The notes beneath the pieces were generated by a model. That model saw nothing but the letters and a program-made list of their open reading frames with translations. It made no database searches and had not been told where the DNA came from. Position numbers and translations under genes: made by a program. From positions 3,844,001 through 3,908,000 of the forward strand of contig NZ_CP043575.1 of assembly GCF_014076495.1 (NCBI RefSeq): a stretch of DNA of 64,000 bases, written 5' to 3'. Origin of the DNA: Comamonas koreensis (GTDB lineage Bacteria > Pseudomonadota > Gammaproteobacteria > Burkholderiales > Burkholderiaceae_C). Numbering within the stretch: the first letter of the stretch is position 1; every line of letters starts with the position of its first letter. This document shows positions 35,041 through 43,239 of this stretch, in pieces.

Positions 35041-35069
35041 AAAAAAGGCCCACGCAAATGCGTGAGCCC
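35041..35069 (-). terminator. Terminator before the tape measure
   Basis: Minus strand GGCTCACGCA, TT, TGCGTGGGCC then TTTTTT. It would end transcripts of the membrane-protein gene at 35150 or attenuate the late transcript. Confidence 0.75.
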
Positions 35070-35149
35070 ATGAAAAAGGCCCGCCGAAGCGAGCCTGAAC
35101 TGTCATATCAACTTAGTGTGCTACACGTGCTATCCGCAGCCGGGGAAAC

Positions 35150-35680
35150 CTACTTCCAAAACTGCCATCTAGGCTTTGAAACTTTCCGAATTGGATTGTC
35201 GTGCCAACGATTGGCTAGACGCTCAAAATCCTGGTACAGAGTTGCTACGCCAGCCTCTTGACGCAGCACCGTTATGAACCCCTTAGAGGCTTCGTGCACC
35301 CGCTGCACATTCGTGAACTGCATCTGTTTGTATGATCCCTCGTGGAAGGCCTTCATATGGACGCCTACTGCTATGAACTCTAAGCTGTTCAATACTTTCA
35401 GCATGGCCTTTCTCTCATCACACCCATGCGCCATGTGATCGGTCCACCGCGCCTTGCGCGCATGCAATTCATTGATGCACTTCGTCGCTTCAATAAGCTC
35501 GACATCTAGCTTCTGATGGCTCAACAGATTGATGAGTGCTTGAAGCCTAGCCTGCTTCCCGTTGTAATGAATGACAGCGATCGCGCCAATAGCAGACAAG
35601 AAAAAGGCTCCTGTCTGAATCCAGAAGCCCCAACTTTCTCCCAACCAGCCGATTGACTTAGCAATCTCTGGGCTGAGCAT
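35150..35680 (-). CDS. Membrane-anchored hypothetical protein (DUF4760-like)
   Basis: 176 residues. One N-terminal membrane segment (FWIQTGAFFLSAIGAIAVIHY, 19-39) and a helical cytoplasmic part (LQALINLLSHQKLD..., FEGSYKQMQF-like region). Not a structural family; it interrupts the tail genes between chaperone and tape measure, as morons do. Superinfection exclusion is possible but unproven. Confidence 0.6.
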   Translation of the reverse strand: MLSPEIAKSIGWLGESWGFWIQTGAFFLSAIGAIAVIHYNGKQARLQALINLLSHQKLDVELIEATKCINELHARKARWTDHMAHGCDERKAMLKVLNSLEFIAVGVHMKAFHEGSYKQMQFTNVQRVHEASKGFITVLRQEAGVATLYQDFERLANRWHDNPIRKVSKPRWQFWK

Positions 35681-35818
35681 TTAGTCGTCCCATCCTTCGC
35701 GTGCAACGAATTTCATGACTAGCCTCCGCAATTTGGCTGACAGGCGCCGACCTTGGTTTGCCCCTCGCTACCTGCCTAGCGAGTTCGTGGAGCTGTTGCT
35801 ACTCACAGCAACAGCGAA

Positions 35819-36013
35819 TTACGCGAATTCTGCCACGGTTACTACGTGTAACCTCAAAAGTAACCCCAATTTGGTGTCACTTTTTTGCAGCTGCGAATTC
35901 GTGTCTCTTTTTCGACTCGTTCCTGCGCTGTCAGTTCCGCATCCTTCTTCTCGTTCGCAAATTTGCAATCGATTGCGGGAAACTAGTTCGATGATGCGGT
36001 GCGCGTTCCTCAC
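35819..36013 (-). CDS. Possible small protein after the T frame
   Basis: 64 residues from GTG overlapping the T-frame stop as GTGA. Basic, unrecognised. Translational coupling supports it; composition is neutral. Confidence 0.3.
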   Translation of the reverse strand: MRNAHRIIELVSRNRLQICEREEGCGTDSAGTSRKRDTNSQLQKSDTKLGLLLRLHVVTVAEFA

Positions 36014-36758
36014 TTCGCACGCTCCTTCGGTGCGAATTCTCGCAGTGTCGCCAGTGCCTCTGCCTCGATGACCATCATGTATTCATGCAGCTCATCCCAG
36101 GCCTCGCCACTGGCCCTGCGGTCCATCAGTGGGTAAATCGCCTCCCATCGCACTCCCAGAGGCACACCACCCATTGCCGGGTAGACCCACCGGGTGCCGA
36201 TCATCATTGCGATGTCTAGCGCGGCTTCGTTGTCCGGCCAGACTTCGATGATCTCAGGCTCTGGGTAGTCTTCTAGCTCGAACCCTGCAGCTTGAGCCTC
36301 TGCCTCTGTGACAGGAGGCTCAAACAGGGATCGAGCTATCTGCTTTAGTTTCCCAGTTGGCCGGTGAACAGAGCTGCGTCGTATTTGCCCAGCACCTTGG
36401 CCAGCGAACCGCCGCACTGATCTTCCAGCACGATCAGGCTGTCTACGCTGAACTCGTCTTCCAGGTTCCAGCCCGTAACGGCGCCGGCCACGATCTCGGC
36501 TGCCTGGCGCATGCCGTCCTTCACCAAGTCCTCGAACGAGAATTCAGCCTTCTCGGCCGGCTGCTCGACACCGTCTGCAGTCTTGCGGTGTGCATCACGG
36601 ATTGCGGCCCACTCGCTCTTTTTCTGTGCCTTGGCAGTGAACACAACGTCGAACTCGTCGCCATCAAGGTTCTTCACGGTCACAGTCAGGGGGAAGGTCG
36701 GTGACTTGCCAGCCATCATCTTCAGGCTGGTCACGGGAACAGTTTTTTGCTTTGCCAT
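36010..36758 (-). CDS. Tail assembly chaperone GT fusion (by -1 frameshift)
   Basis: The G frame reads 137 residues to the slippery site; a -1 slip then continues for 112 residues in the T frame (LKQIARSLFEPPVTEAEAQ... to KERAK), 249 in all. In lambda the GT product binds the tape measure through T and the tube protein through G. The T frame has no good start of its own, as expected. Confidence 0.8.
36345..36758 (-). CDS. Tail assembly chaperone G
   Basis: 137 residues: MAKQKTVPVTSLKMMAGK..., an N-terminal beta part (FPLTVTVKNLDGDEFDVVF) and a helical C-terminus (FEDLVKDGMRQAAEIVAGAVTGW). Lies between tube and tape measure genes. Ends in TAA directly after the slippery heptamer. Confidence 0.85.
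   Translation of the reverse strand: MAKQKTVPVTSLKMMAGKSPTFPLTVTVKNLDGDEFDVVFTAKAQKKSEWAAIRDAHRKTADGVEQPAEKAEFSFEDLVKDGMRQAAEIVAGAVTGWNLEDEFSVDSLIVLEDQCGGSLAKVLGKYDAALFTGQLGN
36348..36354 (-). other. -1 frameshift heptamer GGGAAAC
   Basis: Minus-strand codons CTG GGA AAC TAA contain G GGA AAC, a canonical X XXY YYZ site, immediately before the zero-frame stop. Slipping gives GGG AAA CTA and enters the T frame. Confidence 0.85.
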
Positions 36759-36864
36759 AGTCTTGTCTTTCAGCGGGAGAAGTTAAGCCCGTGCGCAACC
36801 GCCCGCCCCGCTGAAGGAGCGAAGCGGCTGCGTCGGTGCAATGGTTGTGGGCGGAATGCCCGGG

Positions 36865-37512
36865 TTACGCTGGGTAGCGCGTGGACTTGTTTTGAGCGTT
36901 GAAGGTGCCCTTAACTACGACGGCTTGGCCTTCGGTCAGGGTTTCTTCTTCGTTGAACGACACCTTGGCGGGGATCAGCGACAGAGCGCCGGTCTTTGCA
37001 CGCTGACGCACCACGGTGTCAGCGTTGGTATCGGACAGCATGCGCAGCGCTTCGTAAGCTGGCGAGCCGATCATGTCGGCGTCCATGTCGAAGGTACGCT
37101 GCACAGCGTTGAAGCCGTCGTTCAGAACGATTTCGTTGTCCGACTCGATGAACTTCACGTTCACGGTCTTGGCATCGCCGCCGCTGGTGGCGTGGTTCAT
37201 GGTGCGGTCCAGATCCACCCAGGTGCTGACCTTGCGCGCCGAACCTGCGCCTTGACCAGGCGTAAAGAACTCGGTGTTCGTGGTGTCTCCACGTTCCAGC
37301 GTGTAGCTGTCGGTGGTCACGCCCTTGACGCGGAAAGCGCGGAAGTTCAAGCGCCCCCAGGCCGACAGAATCAGGACGATGTCGCCATTGGCAAACCCGT
37401 GGCCTACAGAGCTGACAACAGCTTCTGCAGCATTGGAAATGCCGCTGATCGTTTTCGAGGAGGAGAGCGCGGTGGCAACGGAGGTAATCGTGCCGGTTGG
37501 AGTACGTGCCAT
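36865..37512 (-). CDS. Major tail tube protein
   Basis: 215 residues: MARTPTGTITSVATALSSSK, GHGFANGDIVLILSAWGRLN, an SGGDAKTVNVKFIESDN segment and LTEGQAVVVKGTFNAQNKS. Size, place before the G/GT chaperone and beta-rich content fit a siphovirus tube subunit. Confidence 0.85.
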   Translation of the reverse strand: MARTPTGTITSVATALSSSKTISGISNAAEAVVSSVGHGFANGDIVLILSAWGRLNFRAFRVKGVTTDSYTLERGDTTNTEFFTPGQGAGSARKVSTWVDLDRTMNHATSGGDAKTVNVKFIESDNEIVLNDGFNAVQRTFDMDADMIGSPAYEALRMLSDTNADTVVRQRAKTGALSLIPAKVSFNEEETLTEGQAVVVKGTFNAQNKSTRYPA

Positions 37513-37529
37513 ATGGGCCTTTCAGAAAT

Positions 37530-37561
37530 GAAAAAAGCCGCTCGGCACATGCTTCGCGGCT
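37530..37561 (-). terminator. Terminator before the tail tube gene
   Basis: AGCCGC...GCGGCT arms followed on the minus strand by TTTTTT. Separates head-tail genes from the tube gene. Confidence 0.65.
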
Positions 37562-37626
37562 AGGTTTCGCCCTCATCGGGCACAAATAAACCACCTCTCG
37601 GTGGCATTAGGTTTTGGCGAGGCGCC

Positions 37627-38028
37627 CTATGACGGGTACGCCTCCCAGAAGATGGAGACAGGGACAGTCCAGCGGCCCTCATCAGGCATTCCGGAGGACA
37701 CTGTTGGGGTCTTGTTCAGTTCGATGCGAAAGCCCGGACCAGGGATGATCTGGGCAGGCTTGAAATGCTGCTTGAGCAGGTCGGCCATGGCATCCGTCAA
37801 CTGCCGGCCTTTCCCTTCTGGATAACGCAGCGTGATCTGCAAGATGCCTCGCTCCTCCGTCAGCGTGCCCTCTATGCCCAGGTCCACCGGGCTATTCACC
37901 AGGTGATAGCAGGCTTGGTATGGGCCATCAGACGGCTTGAAAGGCACGTTCTCAAAGGCCGTAGGCAGCACACCAGGCATGGCGAGCAACTTGGACTCCA
38001 GTAGTGCTTTGATTTGAGAGAGGGTCAT
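37627..38028 (-). CDS. Tail terminator-like protein (DUF4128-like)
   Basis: 133 residues. SQIKALLESKLLAMPGV, AFENVPFKPSDGPYQAC, GILQITLRYPEGKGR and VPVSIFWEAYPS follow the pattern of phage tail-terminator proteins that cap the tube and join it to the head. Overlaps the gp10-like gene by 4 bp. Confidence 0.8.
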   Translation of the reverse strand: MTLSQIKALLESKLLAMPGVLPTAFENVPFKPSDGPYQACYHLVNSPVDLGIEGTLTEERGILQITLRYPEGKGRQLTDAMADLLKQHFKPAQIIPGPGFRIELNKTPTVSSGMPDEGRWTVPVSIFWEAYPS

Positions 38029-38411
38029 TTCATTGCATCCGCTGCGCGCTTGACCGCATATTTAAAGTCCTGGACCGTCAGGCGGACCATGCCGCTAGGT
38101 GCTTGCTGGGACCAGCCGTTTTCAAGGCGCTTGGCATAAGGCAGATTGTTCGTCAGCCAAATGGTCTGCCCAGGCTTGTAGCCCTGCAGCACGACCTCAG
38201 TGCGGCCCAGTGCATCGCTTCCAGCAGGTGCAGTAGTGTCGGGATTCATGCCCCCAAGGCCGCATTGCCAATTCGATTTGAAGCGTCCGGTATCCACTGG
38301 AGACTTGGTCATCATGCTGGCCTGCAGTCCGATGGCAGTATCACGCACCAGTTGGTCTACCTTGTCCCCGGCAGCCTGGCAGTACTTAGCAAGATCATCA
38401 GCAAAGCTCAT
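38025..38411 (-). CDS. HK97 gp10-like head-tail protein
   Basis: 128 residues. VRDTAIGLQASMMTKSPVDTGRFKSNW and YAKRLENGWSQQAPSGMVRLTV are characteristic of the HK97 gp10 family that completes the neck. Start and stop overlap its neighbours as ATGA. Confidence 0.88.
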   Translation of the reverse strand: MSFADDLAKYCQAAGDKVDQLVRDTAIGLQASMMTKSPVDTGRFKSNWQCGLGGMNPDTTAPAGSDALGRTEVVLQGYKPGQTIWLTNNLPYAKRLENGWSQQAPSGMVRLTVQDFKYAVKRAADAMK

Positions 38412-38773
38412 GAGGCCCTCACTATGCAGTCATGCAGGACGATGACACCAGCAGGCTTCAGCGGCCTATTTCGGACCACCTGCAAGACTTCTGAGGCCAC
38501 AGCCAACACATCACCCGCATCAGGTTCAAACGTGGCATCTGGAGCGATCAAGGCACGGCGGTCCCCGATCTTGACCAACTCACCGTCGATTTGCCTGTTG
38601 TCGAACTCCAGAAGCGCGACAGTGCATGGTGACTGCAGCTCCACAGGATCGGTCGGGCCCGTTTCTGGGTCATAGCCACCATGTGTAGAGCGAGACATCG
38701 CCCCTGTTTGGCCGAAGCGATCCAACAGCCGCTTGGCAGTCGCGGCTGGGCGGTTGTAGTCGAACTTGGCCAT
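38408..38773 (-). CDS. Head-tail connector protein
   Basis: 121 residues from MAKFDYNRPAAT. TAKRLLDRFGQTGAMSR and FEPDAGDVLAVASEVLQVVRN look like phage head-closure proteins. Assigned by position and general pattern. Confidence 0.7.
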   Translation of the reverse strand: MAKFDYNRPAATAKRLLDRFGQTGAMSRSTHGGYDPETGPTDPVELQSPCTVALLEFDNRQIDGELVKIGDRRALIAPDATFEPDAGDVLAVASEVLQVVRNRPLKPAGVIVLHDCIVRAS

Positions 38774-38774
38774 A

Positions 38775-39053
38775 TCAGTACCCTTGGTAGATCCCACAGT
38801 TGGCGCACATGTGGCCGTCAGGCGTCAGGTAGAACAACTGATTTCCACAGTCGCACTCCCGCACCATCTGACCCTCGGCCGGTGCAAACTCAAACTTCCA
38901 GCGCCCCTTATGCGCCTTGCAGGAGGGACACTCCAGTTGAGTCGTGCCCGTCGGAGCGACAGCTGTCCACTCATACCCGCAACCAAGACAAAAGGCTTGC
39001 TCTGCGCCGTGCTGAACGGCAGGTACGGGGCGGATTAAGGAGATGACTGCCAT
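38775..39053 (-). CDS. Zinc-ribbon hypothetical protein
   Basis: 92 residues with cysteine pairs CLGC, CPSC, CDC and CANC, forming two likely zinc ribbons. Present inside the head-tail block with one-base spacing to its neighbour. Role unknown. Confidence 0.7.
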   Translation of the reverse strand: MAVISLIRPVPAVQHGAEQAFCLGCGYEWTAVAPTGTTQLECPSCKAHKGRWKFEFAPAEGQMVRECDCGNQLFYLTPDGHMCANCGIYQGY

Positions 39054-39467
39054 CTAAGCCCTCACAAGCTTGACCTGCCCCACACCACCTGTCGTCATGC
39101 CACGCATCAAGGCATCAATCACGCCGAAGCGCTTCTGGCCGCCTTTTGCGGGCTGTGCGTACTTGGTAGTAATCGGGCCCACCGATTCCTCGGTGACAGC
39201 CTGGGCGTCCACATCGGAGAACAGAGAGCCATCGGCTGCCCGTAGTGCGGCCTCACATGTTGCATGCTTCAAGGCATCTGCGACCGGGTCCAGGAACTCA
39301 GGCCGGATGCTGTACATGGTCACGACATACTGCGTGCCGCGCCGCAGAGCAATCTCTTGCTGCGGGACTTCAGCCGGCCAGTCGTAGCCCATGCGCTCCA
39401 TGTAATCTTGAGCCTCAGCCAGCGACACCAGCGATTCATAGCCATCTTGTGGAGCGACTACCAGCAT
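39054..39467 (-). CDS. DnaT-like / head completion protein
   Basis: 137 residues. Begins DGYESLVSLAEAQDYMERMGYDWP and has ALRRGTQYVV and KHATCEAALRA, the pattern of the phage family labelled putative DnaT-like ssDNA-binding protein, which sits in the head-tail block and likely forms the connector. Confidence 0.75.
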   Translation of the reverse strand: MLVVAPQDGYESLVSLAEAQDYMERMGYDWPAEVPQQEIALRRGTQYVVTMYSIRPEFLDPVADALKHATCEAALRAADGSLFSDVDAQAVTEESVGPITTKYAQPAKGGQKRFGVIDALMRGMTTGGVGQVKLVRA

Positions 39468-39470
39468 GGC

Positions 39471-39659
39471 TTACTCCTGAGCCTGGGCTGGCTTGCGGCC
39501 GCGCTTTGCAGCGGATTGCTCGCCCTCAACCTCGGTGGCTTGTTCCTGCGCCTGGGCTGGCTTGAACTGCGCGTCGATGATCTTGAATCCCTGGGCGCGC
39601 AGCTCGGCCTTGCGTTCAGGCGACACGGGATGTTTCTCGTATGCGATCTTTTCAGTCAT
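39471..39659 (-). CDS. Small hypothetical phage protein
   Basis: 62 residues. VSPERKAELRAQGFKIIDAQF may form a short helical domain; the C-terminal half is low complexity with PAQAQE twice. Between capsid and DnaT-like genes. Confidence 0.6.
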   Translation of the reverse strand: MTEKIAYEKHPVSPERKAELRAQGFKIIDAQFKPAQAQEQATEVEGEQSAAKRGRKPAQAQE

Positions 39660-39697
39660 GGTTTCTCCAAAGAGAAAGGGGCCGGAGCCCCCTTCGT

Positions 39698-40666
39698 TTA
39701 CTTGGCTGCGTCGCCGATGGTCATCACGCCGGCCGAGGCCTTGACGCTGTTGGCGACTAGGTCCCAGTTGGAGCCGGTGGCAATCTCGGTGTCGGTGGGC
39801 GACTTGCCGCCGTTGGCCGTGTCCCAGGTGTAACCCTTCAGGCCCAGGCCAAAGGTGTAGTCAGCCTGCATCGTAGTTTCGATGCGCAGCTTACCGTTGG
39901 AGGTCTGCACGTTGGTGATCAGGTCGGAACCATCGGACACCACTGCAGCACCGCTCACCAGCGACAGCACCTTTGCCTTGTCTGGGGTGCCAGCCACGAA
40001 CAGCGCGGGCGCATCCGTCACGATGACGGCCTTGCCCAGGATGTCCACGATGGTCACGCCGCTGAAGGTGAACAGCTTCTCAGCGTTGGCCAGGTTTTGG
40101 CCGATCAGCTTGTGGTACATCGCACCGGTCATCACTTGCGCGATGATGCGGGCCGATGCGTCGCCGAACTTGGCGTGGGCACCGTTGATGGCGATGTAGC
40201 TGACGCCAGCGGTCGCGGACACATCGTTGACTGCACCAGCCTGGTTGCCAATTGCAGCAGCCAGGGCGGCAATGGCAGTGTTCAGCTGGTCGGACATGAT
40301 CGCTTCCGACAAGTTGCGGGAGATGACTTCCAGAGCTTCCTCGGGCGACTTCTGAATCCAGCTCAGTTGGCTTGGCTCGAACAGCACCGGGCCGAAGCCG
40401 CCAGCGATTTTCACGCTGTCGTACTGCTTCTGGGCCAAGGGAGTTGCAGCCTGGACGCCGTTGGCGGCATAGCGGTCAACACGGCGCTGGGCGCTGTGCA
40501 CGCCGGCCCAGAACGATTCCTGCAGGAAGTCGCCGTCGATGCCTTGGGTGGTCAGCTGGATCGCACCAGCGGATGCGGCATTGAACTTGGCCACATCTTG
40601 AGCCAGGGTTTCAATGGTTGCGCTCTTGAGGTACTCGTTGAATACCTTCATATCGGACAAAGCCAT
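39698..40666 (-). CDS. Major capsid protein
   Basis: 322 residues. MALSDMKVFNEYLKSATIETL, FGPVLFEPSQLSWIQKSPEEA, VMTGAMYHKLIGQNL and TDAPALFVAGTPDKAKVLSLV are consistent with HK97-fold capsids of this phage group. Position after the scaffold gene supports it. A possible weak hairpin follows it at about 39676-39695. Confidence 0.85.
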   Translation of the reverse strand: MALSDMKVFNEYLKSATIETLAQDVAKFNAASAGAIQLTTQGIDGDFLQESFWAGVHSAQRRVDRYAANGVQAATPLAQKQYDSVKIAGGFGPVLFEPSQLSWIQKSPEEALEVISRNLSEAIMSDQLNTAIAALAAAIGNQAGAVNDVSATAGVSYIAINGAHAKFGDASARIIAQVMTGAMYHKLIGQNLANAEKLFTFSGVTIVDILGKAVIVTDAPALFVAGTPDKAKVLSLVSGAAVVSDGSDLITNVQTSNGKLRIETTMQADYTFGLGLKGYTWDTANGGKSPTDTEIATGSNWDLVANSVKASAGVMTIGDAAK

Positions 40667-40687
40667 AGCTTGCCTTTCTGCCTGTTA

Positions 40688-41428
40688 TCAGGCTTTGGAA
40701 GTGAGTTTCTTGATTGCGGCCACTCGCTCGGCTTTGCTGCCGCCAAAGTTGCCAGATTGATTGCCACCGCCGCCACCCGAACCAGGAGCGCCAGAGCCAC
40801 GCGTTGCGGGCCAGAAGTACGGAGCGCTCTCGCGAATGGATTCAGCCCACTCTTGAGTCGTCAGCGGCTTTTTGCCGTCCTTGCCCAACACAACCTCGTC
40901 ACCGTTCATTGCCACCACATCGCCGTCGTCGTTCAGCACCCAGGTGCCAGCGCCACGGCGCACAACGTCGTCCAGCGCTTCAGGCAAGGCACCAGCGCGA
41001 GCCGCTGCATCACGCAGTACGGCTTGCAGGGTGCGGTCAGCCAGCTTTGCGGCTTTGCCTTCCGCCTTGGTGCGGCTGTCAGCTTCGGCCTGCAGCTTCT
41101 TGTCGTAGTCAGCTTGCATGCGCTCGGTGCGCTTCTTGACCACTTCATCGAGCTTGCCGGCGGCGATCAGCTTGGCGTCTTCATCGGTTTCCAGGTGCTG
41201 CAGCAGTGCTTGGATTTCTTCGGGCGTCTTGCCCAGGGCCTTCCAGGCGCTGACCTGCTTGCTGGCATCCTTTGCTGCCTGGCGCTCCTTATCGAGCGCT
41301 GACTTGAGGCCTGCCGGGTCTTCGTAGCCATCCAGATCAAGGCGGAACTTCCCGTCCACCTCCTTGTACAGGTCGCGCACGTTTTCAGGAACCGAGTCGA
41401 GCGAATCGACGGTGAGTTTCAAAGTCAT
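40688..41428 (-). CDS. Scaffolding protein
   Basis: 246 residues from MTLKLTVDSLDSVPENV. A long charged coiled coil (EVVKKRTERMQADYDKKLQAEADSRTKAEGKAAKL) and a glycine-rich C-terminus ending KAERVAAIKKLTSK. This is the usual form of phage scaffolds, with the capsid-binding tail basic. Confidence 0.82.
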   Translation of the reverse strand: MTLKLTVDSLDSVPENVRDLYKEVDGKFRLDLDGYEDPAGLKSALDKERQAAKDASKQVSAWKALGKTPEEIQALLQHLETDEDAKLIAAGKLDEVVKKRTERMQADYDKKLQAEADSRTKAEGKAAKLADRTLQAVLRDAAARAGALPEALDDVVRRGAGTWVLNDDGDVVAMNGDEVVLGKDGKKPLTTQEWAESIRESAPYFWPATRGSGAPGSGGGGGNQSGNFGGSKAERVAAIKKLTSKA

Positions 41429-41480
41429 GTTGGTTTCGCCAATCTCTGGCGCAGTTGAATACACCCGTCTCGGGCATGAA

Positions 41481-41545
41481 AAAGGCCGCAGGGCATCACG
41501 CCGAGCGGCCACGAAAAAGCCCGCCAAGCGTTAACAAGGCGGGCT
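41481..41545 (-). terminator. Two tandem hairpins before the scaffold gene
   Basis: GGCCGC...GCGGCC (41484-41510) and AGCCCGCC...GGCGGGCT (41518-41545); on the minus strand each is followed by a T run. They separate the scaffold-capsid genes from the portal block and shield the rightward gene at 41583. Confidence 0.65.
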
Positions 41546-41582
41546 GAGGAAAATGCTACTCTTCCGATAGAAAGGAAGATTT

Positions 41583-41804
41583 ATGACCAAAGACGAATGC
41601 GAACGCGCTATCCGCACTCTCGTCCATCAATGGGCGGATGAGGTTCATCCGGGTAAAGACAAGGGCCAGCTCTATGACACGGAGTTCATTCGGTGGCTCA
41701 AGGACAACCATCCCGAGACACTTCAATTCAGGTCAAGAATGTCCACGACCGATGTAGTTGAACAGTGGTTCGCTCAGGAAACGAAACAAACGTGGCGAGA
41801 CTAA
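41583..41804 (+). CDS. Small rightward hypothetical gene in the head block
   Basis: 73 residues, with GAAAGGAAG before the ATG. Acidic and soluble, no known family (MTKDECERAIRTLVHQWADE...). It is the only plus-strand gene within the leftward late genes and has terminators on its left, so it is likely a separately expressed moron. Confidence 0.65.
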   Translation: MTKDECERAIRTLVHQWADEVHPGKDKGQLYDTEFIRWLKDNHPETLQFRSRMSTTDVVEQWFAQETKQTWRD

Positions 41805-41807
41805 CCT

Positions 41808-42116
41808 CTACTTGAGTGCCTTTGGCTTCGTTCGCCGAGGCTTAGTCTCTTTCACCACACGCGGCTTGTCCGGCACCATCTGCGACCAGACGCCACGCAT
41901 GTGGCAGTGATAGCAGATACGGTCATCACAAACGATGCCCCGCTTGAACCGCCCCTTCTCATCGATGCTTGCCCCGACCGTCGTGGTCATGAGCGTGCGA
42001 CCACCGCACTTTGCGCACTGAAGCACGCCTGGCGGTGGTTTGATCCCCTTGATGCCGCTCAGCAGCTTCTCTGCCGGCGTCTGCTCTCGGGGCGGGACGA
42101 TGGATAGTTTGGTCAC
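41808..42116 (-). CDS. Zinc-ribbon small protein
   Basis: 102 residues with CAKCGG and CYHCHMRG pairs and a lysine/proline-rich C-terminus (KETKPRRTKPKALK). Converges on the 41583 gene. May bind nucleic acid; role unknown. Confidence 0.65.
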   Translation of the reverse strand: MTKLSIVPPREQTPAEKLLSGIKGIKPPPGVLQCAKCGGRTLMTTTVGASIDEKGRFKRGIVCDDRICYHCHMRGVWSQMVPDKPRVVKETKPRRTKPKALK

Positions 42117-42129
42117 CGGCTAAGTCTAC

Positions 42130-43239
42130 TCAAAGACCAGCCAATTCAAAAGCCCGCTTGTCCCGCTGCCGAAGCTCATCCAAGGTCAGAAACACGCCCT
42201 TGTGAGAGTACATGTCCGCAAGATCTAGTTTTCCGTCACGCATAAGTCGCGCTCTGGTTTGACCTAAAACCTCGTCCTGGCGAGCGGCTGACTGCTTCTT
42301 GAGCCAGTCCCCATAGGTCGTGTCGGGTGGCACCTGGCCATCCATACTAGCCCTGCTCTTGTTGCGCAGCTCCAGGTCCGGCAGGTCAATCCCCAACTCT
42401 TTGTTTGACTTCACCACTGGGATGGATGCAGACCGGCAGCGCCAGTGCAATCTGCCAGGCCCAGCACCCCAGGGGATCTCATGCCCTATCGGCTTGTGCG
42501 TCTCTGGCGTGTAGAGCTTGCCGTCACGGATCCGGCACTGCGGCGTTGTCCGCAGGTCCAGGGACGCAGACCACTTCAAGCCCTTGATCACATCAGAGTT
42601 CTTTGCATAGAAGGCGTCGTGAGCATTCCCGGCCGTGTGAGCAATGGCGGTTCTCACCACCGCCTCAACATCGCGCCGGGATTTCTCCAGCAGCCCATCA
42701 GTGAAGCCCTTTGCCTTGGTGCCGCGCAGCTCGCGAATGATCGCGTCTGTCGTCTTGCCCTCAAGGTAGCCTTGTGCGATGGCCTGGCGCACTGATTTGA
42801 ACTGCTGGGCAGTAAGATCCTTCCACACCTCTTTGAGCAGAACGCCTTGGAACGGCCGGGACATAGCGGCCGAGTAGACCGCATTCGTGGACACTGAGGC
42901 CACATGCACCAGTGTTGGCGTATTTGCCAGCAGCATCTGGTGCAGGTAGGCGGTCTCGTAGTCCACAAACTGCTTGAGCTCGTCCAGTAGCTTTTGCCCT
43001 GCCTCAGCATTTCCTGCCGCGATGATCGTCCGCACGCTGGCCAACATCGAGACTAGGCGCTCGGCCTTGAATGTGATCGGGTCCACATCAGACAAGATTG
43101 ATATCAGCTCGTCCAGCATCCGCTTGTCCGACCGGTTCAAGATGGCCATGATCCGATTCAGAACGCCATTGGAGTAACCCTGCAGGCCCACAGCATGCCG
43201 AACGGCTTCATCTTCGAGGAGTTCATTCACCGTCACCAT
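42130..43239 (-). CDS. Phage minor head protein (MuF/SPP1 gp7-like)
   Basis: 369 residues. The C-terminal half carries the MuF pattern: VRTAIAHTAGNAHDAFY, LDLRTTPQCRIRDGKLY and GPGRLHWRCRSASIPVV. Packaged with the capsid near the portal. Overlaps the portal gene by 17 bp. Confidence 0.88.
   Translation of the reverse strand: MVTVNELLEDEAVRHAVGLQGYSNGVLNRIMAILNRSDKRMLDELISILSDVDPITFKAERLVSMLASVRTIIAAGNAEAGQKLLDELKQFVDYETAYLHQMLLANTPTLVHVASVSTNAVYSAAMSRPFQGVLLKEVWKDLTAQQFKSVRQAIAQGYLEGKTTDAIIRELRGTKAKGFTDGLLEKSRRDVEAVVRTAIAHTAGNAHDAFYAKNSDVIKGLKWSASLDLRTTPQCRIRDGKLYTPETHKPIGHEIPWGAGPGRLHWRCRSASIPVVKSNKELGIDLPDLELRNKSRASMDGQVPPDTTYGDWLKKQSAARQDEVLGQTRARLMRDGKLDLADMYSHKGVFLTLDELRQRDKRAFELAGL

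Noticed and set aside
40097..41302. A 401-codon plus-strand frame
   Set aside because: Shadow of the capsid and scaffold genes on the opposite strand.
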